Assembly: GCA_900078405.1 (NCBI GenBank)
Contig: FLTS01000001.1
Location: 2,851,824-2,915,823, forward strand
DNA: 64,000 bases
From: an uncultured Stenotrophomonas sp.
Lineage (GTDB): Bacteria; Pseudomonadota; Gammaproteobacteria; Xanthomonadales; Xanthomonadaceae
Reading direction: 5' to 3'
The position numbers and the translations under genes are program-made. The notes beneath the pieces are model-generated. The model was given only the letters and a program-made list of their open reading frames with translations. It searched no databases and was not told where the DNA came from. Shown piece by piece: positions 1 to 7,981 of this stretch. Numbering within the stretch: position 1 is the stretch's first letter; every line of letters starts with the position of its first letter.

Positions 1-672
1 CAGGGCCAGCACCTGGGTGCACAGGGACTGCGCATGCTGTTCCAGGATGCGTGCGCGCGCTTCGATCTTCGGCTCGAGTTCGGCTTCGATCTTCTCGGTG
101 CGTTTCTCGATGCGTTCCTCGCCGCCGGTGAGCATGGTCCACAGCACGCCGCGGGTGATGGAGCCCTTGAGCGATTCGGCCGCATCCTGCACGCGCTGGT
201 CGAAGCCCGCGCCGAACAGGTCCTGCTCCCAGCGTCCGCGGCCGATGGTCGAGGCGACGAAGCGCTCGGCGTCCCTGCGCAGGACGCGCACCTTGCGTGA
301 ATCGAACTTGCCGGTCAGGGAGCCATAGACGACGTCCAGCACGTCGAAGCTGATCCCCACCGATTCATTGGCGATGCCGGTGACCGCCGGCATCAGCTGG
401 CGCACCCCGGCCTCGAGCACGCGCAGGCGCTGGGCATCGGCGTCGCTGACTGCCTGCATGTGGCCGTCGATGCTCAGCTGGCCGTCGTGGAACACGATTT
501 CGCGCGGGGTGGCGTCGTGCCGGCGCAGCCAGATGCCGCCGCCATCGACCAGCACGTCGTAGTCGGTACCGACTCCACACTGGGTGGAGGACAGTTCCGG
601 TGACTTCAGCGTGTCGGCGCGGGCGGCCAGCGGCAGGGCGAGCAGGGCGGTGGCGAGGGCCAGACGGCGCAT
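1..672 (-). CDS. DUF2884 (YggN-like) periplasmic protein, 3' end cut by window
   Basis: The minus strand from ATG at 672 is open for 224 codons and runs off the left edge. The product begins with a clear signal peptide (MRRLALATALLALPLAARA) and continues with a Cys-containing segment (SSTQCGV) and a basic and acidic helical C-terminal half (ERIEKRTEKIEAELEPKIEA). This arrangement matches the DUF2884/YggN family of envelope proteins, whose biochemical role is not established. It is divergent from nrdA, with about 660 bp between the start codons. The family assignment is from recognition of the sequence style; the partial end prevents a length comparison. Confidence 0.7.
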   Translation of the reverse strand, partial: MRRLALATALLALPLAARADTLKSPELSSTQCGVGTDYDVLVDGGGIWLRRHDATPREIVFHDGQLSIDGHMQAVSDADAQRLRVLEAGVRQLMPAVTGIANESVGISFDVLDVVYGSLTGKFDSRKVRVLRRDAERFVASTIGRGRWEQDLFGAGFDQRVQDAAESLKGSITRGVLWTMLTGGEERIEKRTEKIEAELEPKIEARARILEQHAQSLCTQVLAL

Positions 673-903
673 GGGATATCCGGGGTCGGGCGGGCGTGGA
701 CGCAGCATCGCCGACGGGCATGGCGGTGGCGCCCGCCGGAAGTCATGGCGGTACAAGCGGACGGTTGGATGATGAATGCACAGGGAGTTTTCCCGCTCTT
801 GGATCGGCTTTCTGGGGCTTGACTGCGCAACCGCGGCGGGCGCGCCACCGTGCCCATGCCGGCCCCGACAGGGCGGATCGCTTGTGCCCCAACGGAAGCG
901 CGG

Positions 904-956
904 TTATCCACAACATTTGGCGTTGACCCGGTCATCTACCCCCACTATCTTGTGGC
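904..956 (+). promoter_or_regulatory. nrdA promoter with DnaA box and NrdR-like boxes
   Basis: A sigma70-type promoter is visible: TTGACC (924-929), 17-bp spacer, TATCTT (947-952). A perfect DnaA box TTATCCACA lies at 904-912. Two related elements, CCACAACATTTGG (908-920) and CCACTATCTTGTGG (942-955), about three helical turns apart, resemble paired NrdR boxes. The second covers the -10 element, as expected for a repressor site. A very similar pair precedes nrdD at 10214-10257, which supports the NrdR reading. DnaA and NrdR control of nrdAB is established in E. coli; here it is inferred from motif match. Confidence 0.6.
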
Positions 957-1133
957 CCGTCGGTTCCGGGAACTCCCCGGATTGAAAGGGAAGCCGGTCC
1001 AAACCCGGCACTGCCCCGCAGCGGTAGGTGGAGACGAGGTCGCGATTTCGCACTGGGGCGGTGGCCCTGGGAAGCGGCGGCCAAGGTGGCCGGGAAACAT
1101 TCCCGCCGCATCCACGAGTCCGAAGACCTGCCG
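957..1133 (+). promoter_or_regulatory. Cobalamin (AdoCbl) riboswitch upstream of nrdA
   Basis: The leader begins right after the -10 box and contains the hallmark segments of the cobalamin riboswitch in order: a GGTTCC-type P2 strand, AAAGGGAAGCCGGT, the B12-box core CTGCCCCGCA (1011-1020), CACTGG, GGGAAG (1070-1075), GGGAA, and the closing GAAGACCTGCC (1122-1132). The remaining leader to the nrdA start (1134-1330) is GC-rich and can hold the expression platform. The same core recurs upstream of metE. In Streptomyces, class Ia nrdABS is repressed by B12 through such an element; the same logic is inferred here. Confidence 0.88.
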
Positions 1134-1330
1134 ACAGCCGCGCGATGCACGCCGCGCGGTGCCGGCCGCGGAATCTCCGGGGGGAGATGGCTGGTGCAGC
1201 AGGGCCTCCCGCATGGTTTCCATGCCGGTCGCAGGCCGTGCGACACCGCGCTCCCACCCTGTGCTTCCGATGCCATCCGCGCCTGCGAGGGACAGGTGCG
1301 GGCCCGTGCATCCCCGCATGGAGACGCCAG

Positions 1331-3718
1331 ATGTCGCAGACCCCGACCGCCGAAGCAGTGGCCGCCACCCCGGCTTTCGACCTCACCCCGCCGCCGACCG
1401 CCACCGCCATGAGCGTGGCCAAGCGCAATGGCGGCACCGAGCCGGTGGACCTGAACAAGATCGTGCGCGCCATCCAGCGCTGCTGCGAAGGCCTGCATGC
1501 GGTCGATCCGATGCGCGTGGCTACACGCACCATCTCCGGCCTGTACAACGGCGCGACCACGCAGGAACTGGATGAACTCTCCATCCGCACCGCGGCGCTG
1601 CTGATCGGTGAAGAGCCCGAGTACGGCCGTCTGGCCGCGCGGCTGCTGGCGAATTTCATTGCCAAGGAAGTGTCCGGGCAGGAAATCCACGCGTTCTCGC
1701 AGTCGGTGGGCCGCGGCCATGAAGTGGGGCTGATCAACGACCGCCTGCTCGGCTTCGTGCAGACCAACGCGCGCAAGCTCAACGACGCCATCGACCTGTC
1801 GCTGGACTTCAACTTCGACTACTTCGGCCTGCGCACGCTGTACGACCGCTACCTGCTGCGCCATCCGCACACGCGCAAGGTCATCGAGACGCCGCAGCAG
1901 TTCTTCCTGCGCATCGCCAGCGCGCTCTCCGAGGACGTGCCCGAGGCGCTGGCGCTGTACCAGCGGCTGGGCAGCCTCGACTACCTGCCGTCCAGCCCGA
2001 CCCTGTTCAACGCCGGCACCTGCCACGAGCAGCTGTCCTCGTGCTTCCTGCTGGATTCGCCGCAGGACTCGCTGGAATCCATCTACGCCAGGTACGGCGA
2101 CATCGCGCAGCTGTCCAAGTTCAGCGGTGGCATCGGCGTGAGCTACAGCCGCGTGCGCTCGCGCGGCTCGCTGATCAAGTCCACCAACGGCCACTCCAAC
2201 GGCATCGTGCCGTGGCTGAAGACGCTGGATTCGTCGGTGGCTGCCGTGAACCAGGGCGGAAAGCGCAAGGGCGCGGCCTGCGTGTACCTGGAAACCTGGC
2301 ACGCCGACATCGAGGATTTCCTCGAACTGCGCGACAACGCCGGCGACGATGCGCGCCGCACCCACAACCTCAACCTCGCCAACTGGGTGCCGGACCTGTT
2401 CATGCAGCGGGTGGAGGCCGACCAGGAATGGTCGCTGTTCGACCCGCGCGTGGTGCCGGAATTCACCGACCTGTACGGCGAGGCGTTCGAGCGCGCCTAC
2501 CTGCAGGCCGAAGCGCAGGGCAAAGCCGCGCGCACCATTCCCGCGCGCAAGCTGTACGCGCGGATGATGCGCACGCTGGCCGAGACCGGCAACGGCTGGA
2601 TGACCTTCAAGGACAAGTGCAACAAGGCCAGCAACCAGACCCTGCGTGCCGGCAACGTGATCCACCTGTCCAACCTGTGCACCGAGATCCTGGAAGTCAC
2701 CAGTGCCGAGGAAACGGCGGTGTGCAACCTCGGCTCGATCAACCTCGGCAACCACCTCGACGAGCACGGCGATTTCGATTTCGACAAGCTGGCCGAGACC
2801 GTGCGCCTTGCGGTGCGCCAGCTCGACCGGGTGATCGACCTGAACTTCTACCCGATCGAAACCGCACGCCGCGGCAACCTGCGCTGGCGCCCGGTGGGGC
2901 TGGGCTGCATGGGCCTGCAGGACGTGTTCTTCCGCCAGCGCCTGCCGTTCGACTCCGACGCCGCGCGCGCGCTGTCGGCGAAGATCGCCGAGGAAATCTA
3001 TTTCCACGCGCTGGAGACCTCGTGCGAGCTGGCGCAGGAGCGTGGCAGGCATGCCTCGTTCGCCGATACCCGCGCGGCCAGCGGCGCCTTGCAGTTCGAC
3101 GCCTGGAACGTGATGCCGGCCGACGCCGCGCGCTGGGATGCATTGCGCGAGCGCATCCAGCAGCACGGCCTGCGCAACTCGCTGATGATCGCCATCGCCC
3201 CGACTGCGACCATCGCCTCGATCGCCGGCTGCTACGAGTGCGTGGAGCCGCAGGTGTCCAACCTGTTCAAGCGCGAAACCCTGTCCGGCGACTTCCTGCA
3301 GATCAACCGCTATCTGGTCGGTGAGCTGAAGCAGCTCGGCCTGTGGACGGCGGAGATGCGCGATGCGATCAAGCTGGCCGACGGCTCGATCCAGAACATC
3401 GTGCAGATTCCCGAAGCGCTGCGCACGGTCTACCGCACGGTGTGGGAGTTGCCGATGCGCTCGCTGATCGACATGGCCGCCGCGCGCGGCGCCTTCATCG
3501 ACCAGTCCGCCTCGCTCAACCTGTTCATGGAAAGCCCGAACATCGGCGCGCTGTCGTCGATGTACATGTACGCATGGAAGCAGGGCATCAAGACCTGCTA
3601 CTACCTGCGCTCGCGCCCGGCCACCAGGATCGCCAAGACCACCGTGTCCAGCTACACCCCGGCGCAGGCCGTGGCCTGCTCGCTGGAAAACCCGGAGGCC
3701 TGCGAGGCATGCCAGTGA
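1331..3718 (+). CDS. nrdA: Class I ribonucleoside-diphosphate reductase, alpha subunit
   Basis: 795-residue large subunit that reduces ribonucleoside diphosphates with NrdB in the cytoplasm. An ATP-cone lies at about residues 28-115. Catalytic residues are visible: C238 (in QLSSC), N448, C450 and E452 (NLCTEI), C465 (CNLGSINL), the radical-transfer pair Y757-Y758 (CYY), and a C-terminal CEAC pair (791, 794) that re-reduces the active site. The frame is open further upstream through the riboswitch, but ATG 1331 has a GGAGA Shine-Dalgarno 6 nt away and gives a normal N-terminus ahead of the ATP-cone. The gene is controlled by the riboswitch and NrdR/DnaA sites described upstream; nrdB follows after an inserted element. 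Confidence 0.95.
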   Translation: MSQTPTAEAVAATPAFDLTPPPTATAMSVAKRNGGTEPVDLNKIVRAIQRCCEGLHAVDPMRVATRTISGLYNGATTQELDELSIRTAALLIGEEPEYGRLAARLLANFIAKEVSGQEIHAFSQSVGRGHEVGLINDRLLGFVQTNARKLNDAIDLSLDFNFDYFGLRTLYDRYLLRHPHTRKVIETPQQFFLRIASALSEDVPEALALYQRLGSLDYLPSSPTLFNAGTCHEQLSSCFLLDSPQDSLESIYARYGDIAQLSKFSGGIGVSYSRVRSRGSLIKSTNGHSNGIVPWLKTLDSSVAAVNQGGKRKGAACVYLETWHADIEDFLELRDNAGDDARRTHNLNLANWVPDLFMQRVEADQEWSLFDPRVVPEFTDLYGEAFERAYLQAEAQGKAARTIPARKLYARMMRTLAETGNGWMTFKDKCNKASNQTLRAGNVIHLSNLCTEILEVTSAEETAVCNLGSINLGNHLDEHGDFDFDKLAETVRLAVRQLDRVIDLNFYPIETARRGNLRWRPVGLGCMGLQDVFFRQRLPFDSDAARALSAKIAEEIYFHALETSCELAQERGRHASFADTRAASGALQFDAWNVMPADAARWDALRERIQQHGLRNSLMIAIAPTATIASIAGCYECVEPQVSNLFKRETLSGDFLQINRYLVGELKQLGLWTAEMRDAIKLADGSIQNIVQIPEALRTVYRTVWELPMRSLIDMAAARGAFIDQSASLNLFMESPNIGALSSMYMYAWKQGIKTCYYLRSRPATRIAKTTVSSYTPAQAVACSLENPEACEACQ

Positions 3719-3721
3719 GGC

Positions 3722-3752
3722 AGGAGTGAGTGAAGAGGAGTGAGGAGTGAGA
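3722..3752. repeat. Left 31-bp inverted repeat arm of the nrdAB element
   Basis: The arm is built from overlapping GAGTGA units (begins AGGAGTGAGTGAAGAG). It is exactly complementary over 31 bases to 4248-4278. The base immediately outside each end does not pair, so the repeat ends are sharp. Confidence 0.9.
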
Positions 3753-3784
3753 AAGAGCAACCGCAACGGCAATCGCTGGACCTT

Positions 3785-4141
3785 TCACCTTTCTCCTCTT
3801 CGCTTGCGTCGCATGCTTGTCAGCATGCGGCTGGACTCCTCGATCAGCCTGCGTGCGTCGCATGTCTGGTCAGTAGGAAACCAGTGCAGGTTTTCACACA
3901 GCGTCAGCAAGGTTTCCACCTCGGATAACGATCCATGCGCTATCGCAAGGAAATGGGCTTTCTCCGCGGAGGTCTCGCGGGTCCAGCCTTCAGCGATGTT
4001 GGCGGGGATGGAAACGGCGGCGCGAGTGAATTGACTGCGCATCCCGTAAATCTCTTCGCGCGGGAGCCTGGGCACCAGCCGATATATGGCTAGCGTCAGC
4101 TTCATTGCTTTCTGCCAGAGAACAGTTCGTTGGTAATGCAT
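3785..4141 (-). CDS. Four-helix bundle protein (23S rRNA-intervening-sequence / Avd-like family)
   Basis: 118-residue protein starting MHYQRTVLWQKAMKL. It shows the family signatures of S23/four-helix-bundle proteins: WQKAMKLTLAIYRL in helix 1, GMRSQFTRAAVSIPANIAEG joining helices 1 and 2, then HFLAIAHGSLSEVETLL in helix 3 and a basic C-terminal tail. Related proteins are encoded in rRNA intervening sequences and as accessory proteins of diversity-generating retroelements; their function as solitary genes is unknown. The frame extends 19 codons upstream, but the inner ATG gives the conserved N-terminus. It is transcribed against nrdA and nrdB and enclosed by long inverted repeats. Confidence 0.85.
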   Translation of the reverse strand: MHYQRTVLWQKAMKLTLAIYRLVPRLPREEIYGMRSQFTRAAVSIPANIAEGWTRETSAEKAHFLAIAHGSLSEVETLLTLCENLHWFPTDQTCDARRLIEESSRMLTSMRRKRRGER

Positions 4142-4212
4142 GCTTTTCCGGGGGGGCGAATCCGGCCTCAGCCTCACCTCCCGTGGAAGGCTAAACAATA
4201 AGGAATTTTCAT

Positions 4213-5277
4213 ATGCCCTTGTCAGCCGATACCGTTGCAGTGGCCACTCTCACTCCTCACTCCTCTTCACTCACTCCTCGTCTCCTCGATCCCGGTTTCG
4301 AACTGACCCTGCGCCCGATGCGCTACCCGCAGTTCTATGACATGTATCGAGATGCCATCAAGAACACCTGGACGGTGGACGAGATCAACTTCCAGATCGA
4401 CATCACCGACCTGCACCACAAGATGTCGCCGGCCGACCGCCACCTGATCCACCGGCTGGTCGCGTTCTTCGCCACCGGCGATTCCATCGTCTCCAACAAC
4501 TTGGTGCTGAACCTGTACCAGCACCTCAACGCGCCCGAGGCGCGCATGTACCTGTCGCGCCAGCTGTACGAGGAAGCGCTGCACGTGCAGTTCTACCTGA
4601 CCCTGCTCGACAACTACCTGCCCGACCCGGAAGAGCGCTTCAAGGCCTTCGCCGCGGTGGAGAACATCGAGTCGATCAAGAAGAAGGCCGACTTCTGCTT
4701 CAAGTGGATCGACTCGATCCAGGGCCTGAAGCGCATCGAGACGCGCGAGCAGCGCCGCCAGTTCCTGCTCAACCAGATTTGCTTCGCCGCCTGCATCGAG
4801 GGCCTGTTCTTCTTCGCCGCCTTCGCCTACGTCTATTACTTCCGCTCGCGCGGGCTGCTGCCGGGGCTGGCCTCGGGCACCAACTGGGTGTTCCGCGACG
4901 AGAGCTGCCACATGGAGTTCGCCTTCGAGTGCGTGCGCACCATCCGCACCGAGGAACCGGACCTGTTTGATGTGCGGATGGAACAGCAGGTCCACGACAT
5001 GCTGGAAGAGGCGATCGAATGCGAGGTGCAGTTCGCCGAGGATGTGCTCTCCGGCGGCGTGGCCGGCATCTCCACCCGTGACATGCGCCAATACCTGCAG
5101 CATTGCGCCGACAACCACTTCGTGAAGCTCGGCATGGGCAAGAAGTACAACGTGCGCAACCCGCTGCCGTTCATGGAACTGCAGGACGTGCAGGAGCTGA
5201 CCAACTTCTTCGAGCGCCGCGTGTCGGCCTACCAGGTCGGCGTGCAGGGCGAGGTCGCCTTCGACATGAACTTCTGA
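4213..5277 (+). CDS. nrdB: Class I ribonucleoside-diphosphate reductase, beta subunit
   Basis: 354-residue ferritin-like subunit carrying the diiron/tyrosyl radical cofactor. Candidate ligands and radical residue: D90 (TGDSIV), E121 and H124 with Y128 (EALHVQFY, the E-x2-H-x3-Y pattern), E196 (CIEGLFF), E230 and H233 (DESCH). The C-terminal tail AFDMNF is the part that docks on NrdA. The start ATG 4213 has AAGGAA 8-9 nt upstream. Start codon, ribosome site and first 22 codons all lie within the inverted-repeat element, so the first residues (MPLSADTVAVATLTPHSSS) are not family-typical. Conservation starts at LLDPGFELTLRPMRYP. Confidence 0.94.
   Translation: MPLSADTVAVATLTPHSSSLTPRLLDPGFELTLRPMRYPQFYDMYRDAIKNTWTVDEINFQIDITDLHHKMSPADRHLIHRLVAFFATGDSIVSNNLVLNLYQHLNAPEARMYLSRQLYEEALHVQFYLTLLDNYLPDPEERFKAFAAVENIESIKKKADFCFKWIDSIQGLKRIETREQRRQFLLNQICFAACIEGLFFFAAFAYVYYFRSRGLLPGLASGTNWVFRDESCHMEFAFECVRTIRTEEPDLFDVRMEQQVHDMLEEAIECEVQFAEDVLSGGVAGISTRDMRQYLQHCADNHFVKLGMGKKYNVRNPLPFMELQDVQELTNFFERRVSAYQVGVQGEVAFDMNF
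4248..4278. repeat. Right 31-bp inverted repeat arm, inside the nrdB frame
   Basis: Exact reverse complement of 3722-3752. In the nrdB frame it encodes the segment around TLTPHSSSLTP just before the conserved LLDPGFELTL, so the repeat contributes residues to the NrdB N-terminus. Confidence 0.9.
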
Positions 5278-5284
5278 GGCGAGC

Positions 5285-5344
5285 GGCCGCTGCGGGCTTG
5301 CCCCGCAGAGGCCTTCCCGACCATGCTGGTATGGGGCAAGCCCC
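5285..5344. repeat. Hairpin pair downstream of nrdB
   Basis: CTGCGGG..CCCCGCAG forms a short stem just after the nrdB stop. A related segment GGGGCAAGCCCC follows at about 5333-5345 in inverted relation to the first. There is no T-tract. It may act as a terminator or be a REP-like element. Confidence 0.4.
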
Positions 5345-5370
5345 GTACCTACACCCAGGTGAACACTGCC

Positions 5371-5778
5371 ATGAGCGCCGCCGACACCACCGTCCCGCCC
5401 ACCGAAGTCCGCATGGCGGAAATCGTCTTCCCCAACCACACCAACCACATGGGCACCCTGTTCGGTGGCCAGGCGCTGGCGTGGATGGACAAGGCCGCCT
5501 TCCTTGCCGCCGCCCGCTACTCGCGCCGCACGGTGGTGACCGCGCGCTCGGACCAGGTCGATTTCAAGCTGCCGATCCGGGTCGGGCAGATGGTGGAAAC
5601 CATCGGCCGGGTGGTGCGGGTCGGCCGCAGCTCGATGCACGTGGAGGTGGAACTGGTCACCGAGGACCTGCTCAGCGGCGCGCGCCAACTGTGCACCAAG
5701 GGCACCTTCGTGATGATTGCGCTGGATGCCGAAGGCCACCCGACCGGGGTGCCGGTGCTGCCGCTGCCGCGGGATTGA
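5371..5778 (+). CDS. Acyl-CoA thioesterase, hotdog fold (YciA/ACOT type)
   Basis: 135-residue single hotdog-domain protein. The N-terminal NHTNHMGTLFGGQALAWMD carries the family pattern (N-x-x-G-x-x-F-G-G), including the Asp of the catalytic helix. It is followed by the RSDQVDF strand and the VEVELVTED strand. Such enzymes hydrolyse acyl-CoAs to free acid and CoA in the cytoplasm. ATG 5371 is preferred because AGGTGA precedes it by 8 nt and the family starts shortly before MAEIVFPNHTN. An in-frame ATG at 5323 would add 16 atypical residues encoded by the hairpin repeat. It lies 93 bp after nrdB and may have its own promoter. Confidence 0.85.
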   Translation: MSAADTTVPPTEVRMAEIVFPNHTNHMGTLFGGQALAWMDKAAFLAAARYSRRTVVTARSDQVDFKLPIRVGQMVETIGRVVRVGRSSMHVEVELVTEDLLSGARQLCTKGTFVMIALDAEGHPTGVPVLPLPRD

Positions 5779-5834
5779 ACCGGGGTGCCGCTTCGGCCCG
5801 GCCGCCAAGACGCAGTGATCCACCGGCCCGGTTG

Positions 5835-6986
5835 ATGTGCCGGCCGATGGACGCTGCAATGGCGCACCCCATTGCCGGACCCCCTCTTGCCGTGAGCCTG
5901 TTGTTCTCGCCGTTGCAGCTCGGCCCGTTGTCGCTGCCCAACCGCATCGTGATCGCGCCGATGTGCCAGTACGCGGCCGAGGACGGCCGCGCCAGCAGCT
6001 GGCACGACCAGCACCTGGGCATGCTGTCGCAGTCCGGCGCCGGCCTGCTGATCCTTGAAGCCACCGCGGTGGCACCGCGCGGGCGCATCAGCTGGGCCGA
6101 CCTGGGGCTGTGGGACGACGCCACCGAGGTGGCCCTGGGCGAGGTGCTGGCCTCACTGCGGCGCTGGTCGGCCATGCCCATCGGCATCCAGCTGGCCCAT
6201 GCCGGGCGCAAGGCCTCGACCGCGCGCCCGTGGGAGGGCGGTGCCGCCATCGCCGCGGACCAGCCGAATGGCTGGCAGGTGCTGGCGCCTTCGCCATTGC
6301 CGTTCAACGAAGGCGATCCCGTGCCGCAGGCACTGGACGCGGCCGCCATCGACGGCGTGGTGGAAGCGTTCGCCGGGGCCGCCCGGCGCGCGGCACGGCT
6401 GGGCCTGGAGCTGATCGAGATCCATGCCGCGCACGGCTACCTGCTGCACCAGTTCCTGTCACCGCTGAGCAACCACCGCGACGACGAATATGGCGGGTCG
6501 CTGGAAAACCGCATGCGGCTGCTGTTGCGGGTGTTCGACGCGGTACGCGCCGCAGTGCCGGCGGGCGTTGCGGTGGGCGTGCGAATCTCCGCCACCGACT
6601 GGGTGGAAGGCGGCTGGGACGTCGCGCAGAGCATCGCGCTGGCCGGGGCGCTGGACGCGCGTGGCAGCGATTTCATCCACGTTTCCAGCGGCGGGCTCGA
6701 CCCGCGCCAGCAGATCCCGGTCGGCCCCGGCTACCAGGTGCCGCTGGCCGAGGCGATCAAGGCGCAGGTGCGCACGCCAGTGATTGCCGTGGGCCTGATC
6801 ACCGAGGCGCGGCAGGCCGAGGCGATCCTTGCCGAAGGCCGCGCCGACGCCATCGGCATCGCCCGCGGCATCCTCTACGACCCGCGCTGGCCGTGGCATG
6901 CGGCGGCCGAGCTGGGGGCCAGGGTGGAAGCCGCGCCGCGCTACCGGCGCTGCGAGCCGCACGGCGTGCGCGGGTTGTTCGCGTAG
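5835..6986 (+). CDS. NADH:flavin oxidoreductase, old yellow enzyme family (YqjM-like)
   Basis: About 383-residue FMN-binding TIM barrel that reduces activated C=C bonds with NAD(P)H. Visible landmarks: SPLQLGPLSLPNRIVIAPMC with the thermophilic-like Cys near FMN, HAGRKAS, the substrate-binding HAAHGY (His/His), the DDEYGGSLENR stretch typical of the family, and the phosphate-binding VGLITEARQAE plus ADAIGIARGIL. Start choice is weak: in-frame ATGs at 5835, 5847 and 5859 all lack a strong ribosome site, and 5859 (MAHPIAG) would also give a family-like N-terminus. It lies downstream of the thioesterase on the same strand. Confidence 0.88.
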   Translation: MCRPMDAAMAHPIAGPPLAVSLLFSPLQLGPLSLPNRIVIAPMCQYAAEDGRASSWHDQHLGMLSQSGAGLLILEATAVAPRGRISWADLGLWDDATEVALGEVLASLRRWSAMPIGIQLAHAGRKASTARPWEGGAAIAADQPNGWQVLAPSPLPFNEGDPVPQALDAAAIDGVVEAFAGAARRAARLGLELIEIHAAHGYLLHQFLSPLSNHRDDEYGGSLENRMRLLLRVFDAVRAAVPAGVAVGVRISATDWVEGGWDVAQSIALAGALDARGSDFIHVSSGGLDPRQQIPVGPGYQVPLAEAIKAQVRTPVIAVGLITEARQAEAILAEGRADAIGIARGILYDPRWPWHAAAELGARVEAAPRYRRCEPHGVRGLFA

Positions 6987-7123
6987 GTGCCGGGCATGCC
7001 CGGTACGGGCTGTGCCGGGAAGGCTCCATGCGCGGCAAGCCTCGCATCTACAGGGACACGCGGATGCCGGGCGCGTGGTTATGGTTTCCCCGGAAAATTT
7101 CGCCCGCCGCTAGACTCGGCGCG

Positions 7124-7975
7124 ATGCGCCCCGACTACATCCTCACCCTGTCCTGCCCGGATCGCACCGGCATCGTCTACCGCGTCTCCGGCCTGCTGTT
7201 CGAGGCCGGTTGCAACATTCTCGACGCACAGCAGTTCGGCGACGAGGAAAGCGGCCGTTTCTTCCTGCGCGTGCATTTCGACATGGCGTCGGCGGACGAG
7301 GAGCCGGCAGTGCGCGAGCGCCTGCAACGGCTGGGCGACGACTACGCGATGGACTGGCAACTGCACGACGCGCGGCGCCGCGCGCGCCTGCTGGTGCTGG
7401 TCAGCAGGCAAGGGCATTGTCTCAACGACCTGCTGTTCCGCGCGCACAGCCGCCAGCTGCAGGTGGAGGTCGCGGCGGTGGCGTCCAACCACACCGATTT
7501 CGCCGCACTGGCCGGGTCCTACGGGATACCGTTCCATCACCTGCCGGTGAGCGCGGACAACCGCGCGCAGCAGGAGCGGCAGATCCTCGATCTCGTCGAG
7601 CGCGAGAACATCGACCTGGTGGTGCTGGCGCGCTACATGCAGATCCTCTCGCCGCAGCTGTGCACGGCGCTGGCCGGGCGCGCGATCAACATCCACCACA
7701 GCTTCCTGCCCAGCTTCAAGGGCGCCCGGCCGTATCACCAGGCCCATGCGCGAGGCGTGAAGATTATCGGCGCCACGGCGCACTACGTGACCTGCGACCT
7801 CGACGAAGGTCCGATCATCGAGCAGGACGTGGCGCGCGTGGACCACGCGATGACCCCGCGTGACCTGGTGCGGCTGGGCAGCGACACCGAGTCGCTGGTG
7901 CTGGCCCGCGCGGTGCGCCGCCACGTCGAGCACCGCATCCTGCGCAACGGGCACCGCACGGTGGTGTTCCGGTGA
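7124..7975 (+). CDS. purU: Formyltetrahydrofolate deformylase
   Basis: 283-residue PurU, close to the usual 280. It hydrolyses 10-formyl-THF to THF and formate, supplying formate for PurT and balancing the one-carbon pool. An N-terminal ACT regulatory domain (about 1-85: ILTLSCPDRTGIVYRVSGLL) precedes the formyltransferase-like domain with INIHHSFLPSFKGARPYHQA, the His of GATAHYV and the catalytic Asp of DEGPIIEQD. ATG 7124 is the only start giving an intact ACT domain. There is no Shine-Dalgarno; instead TAGACT (7111-7116) lies 7 nt upstream, suggesting a leaderless transcript. Confidence 0.95.
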   Translation: MRPDYILTLSCPDRTGIVYRVSGLLFEAGCNILDAQQFGDEESGRFFLRVHFDMASADEEPAVRERLQRLGDDYAMDWQLHDARRRARLLVLVSRQGHCLNDLLFRAHSRQLQVEVAAVASNHTDFAALAGSYGIPFHHLPVSADNRAQQERQILDLVERENIDLVVLARYMQILSPQLCTALAGRAINIHHSFLPSFKGARPYHQAHARGVKIIGATAHYVTCDLDEGPIIEQDVARVDHAMTPRDLVRLGSDTESLVLARAVRRHVEHRILRNGHRTVVFR

Positions 7976-7981
7976 TACCGG

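Larger units (their letters stand above)
3722..4278. mobile_element. Inverted-repeat-flanked four-helix-bundle element between nrdA and nrdB
   Basis: A 557-bp unit is bounded by 31-bp perfect inverted repeats: left arm 3722-3752 (AGGAGTGAGTGAAGAGGAGT...) and right arm 4248-4278, its exact reverse complement. Partial pairing continues inward (GCAACGG near 3763 with CCGTTGC near 4232). The only gene inside is a minus-strand four-helix-bundle ORF, opposite to nrdAB. The left arm begins 3 bp after the nrdA stop, and the right arm lies inside the nrdB reading frame. No transposase is encoded, so it looks like a non-autonomous insertion; the mobility claim is inference. Confidence 0.65.

Noticed and set aside
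1028..1330. N-terminal extension of NrdA by about 100 residues
   Set aside because: The extension overlaps the cobalamin riboswitch and is not protein-like; ATG 1331 has a good ribosome site.
932..3772. Very long open frames antisense to nrdA, nrdB, nrdD, metE and other genes
   Set aside because: They have Arg/His/Gln/Ala-rich compositions typical of the reverse strand of high-GC coding DNA, lack ribosome sites and show no recognisable domains.
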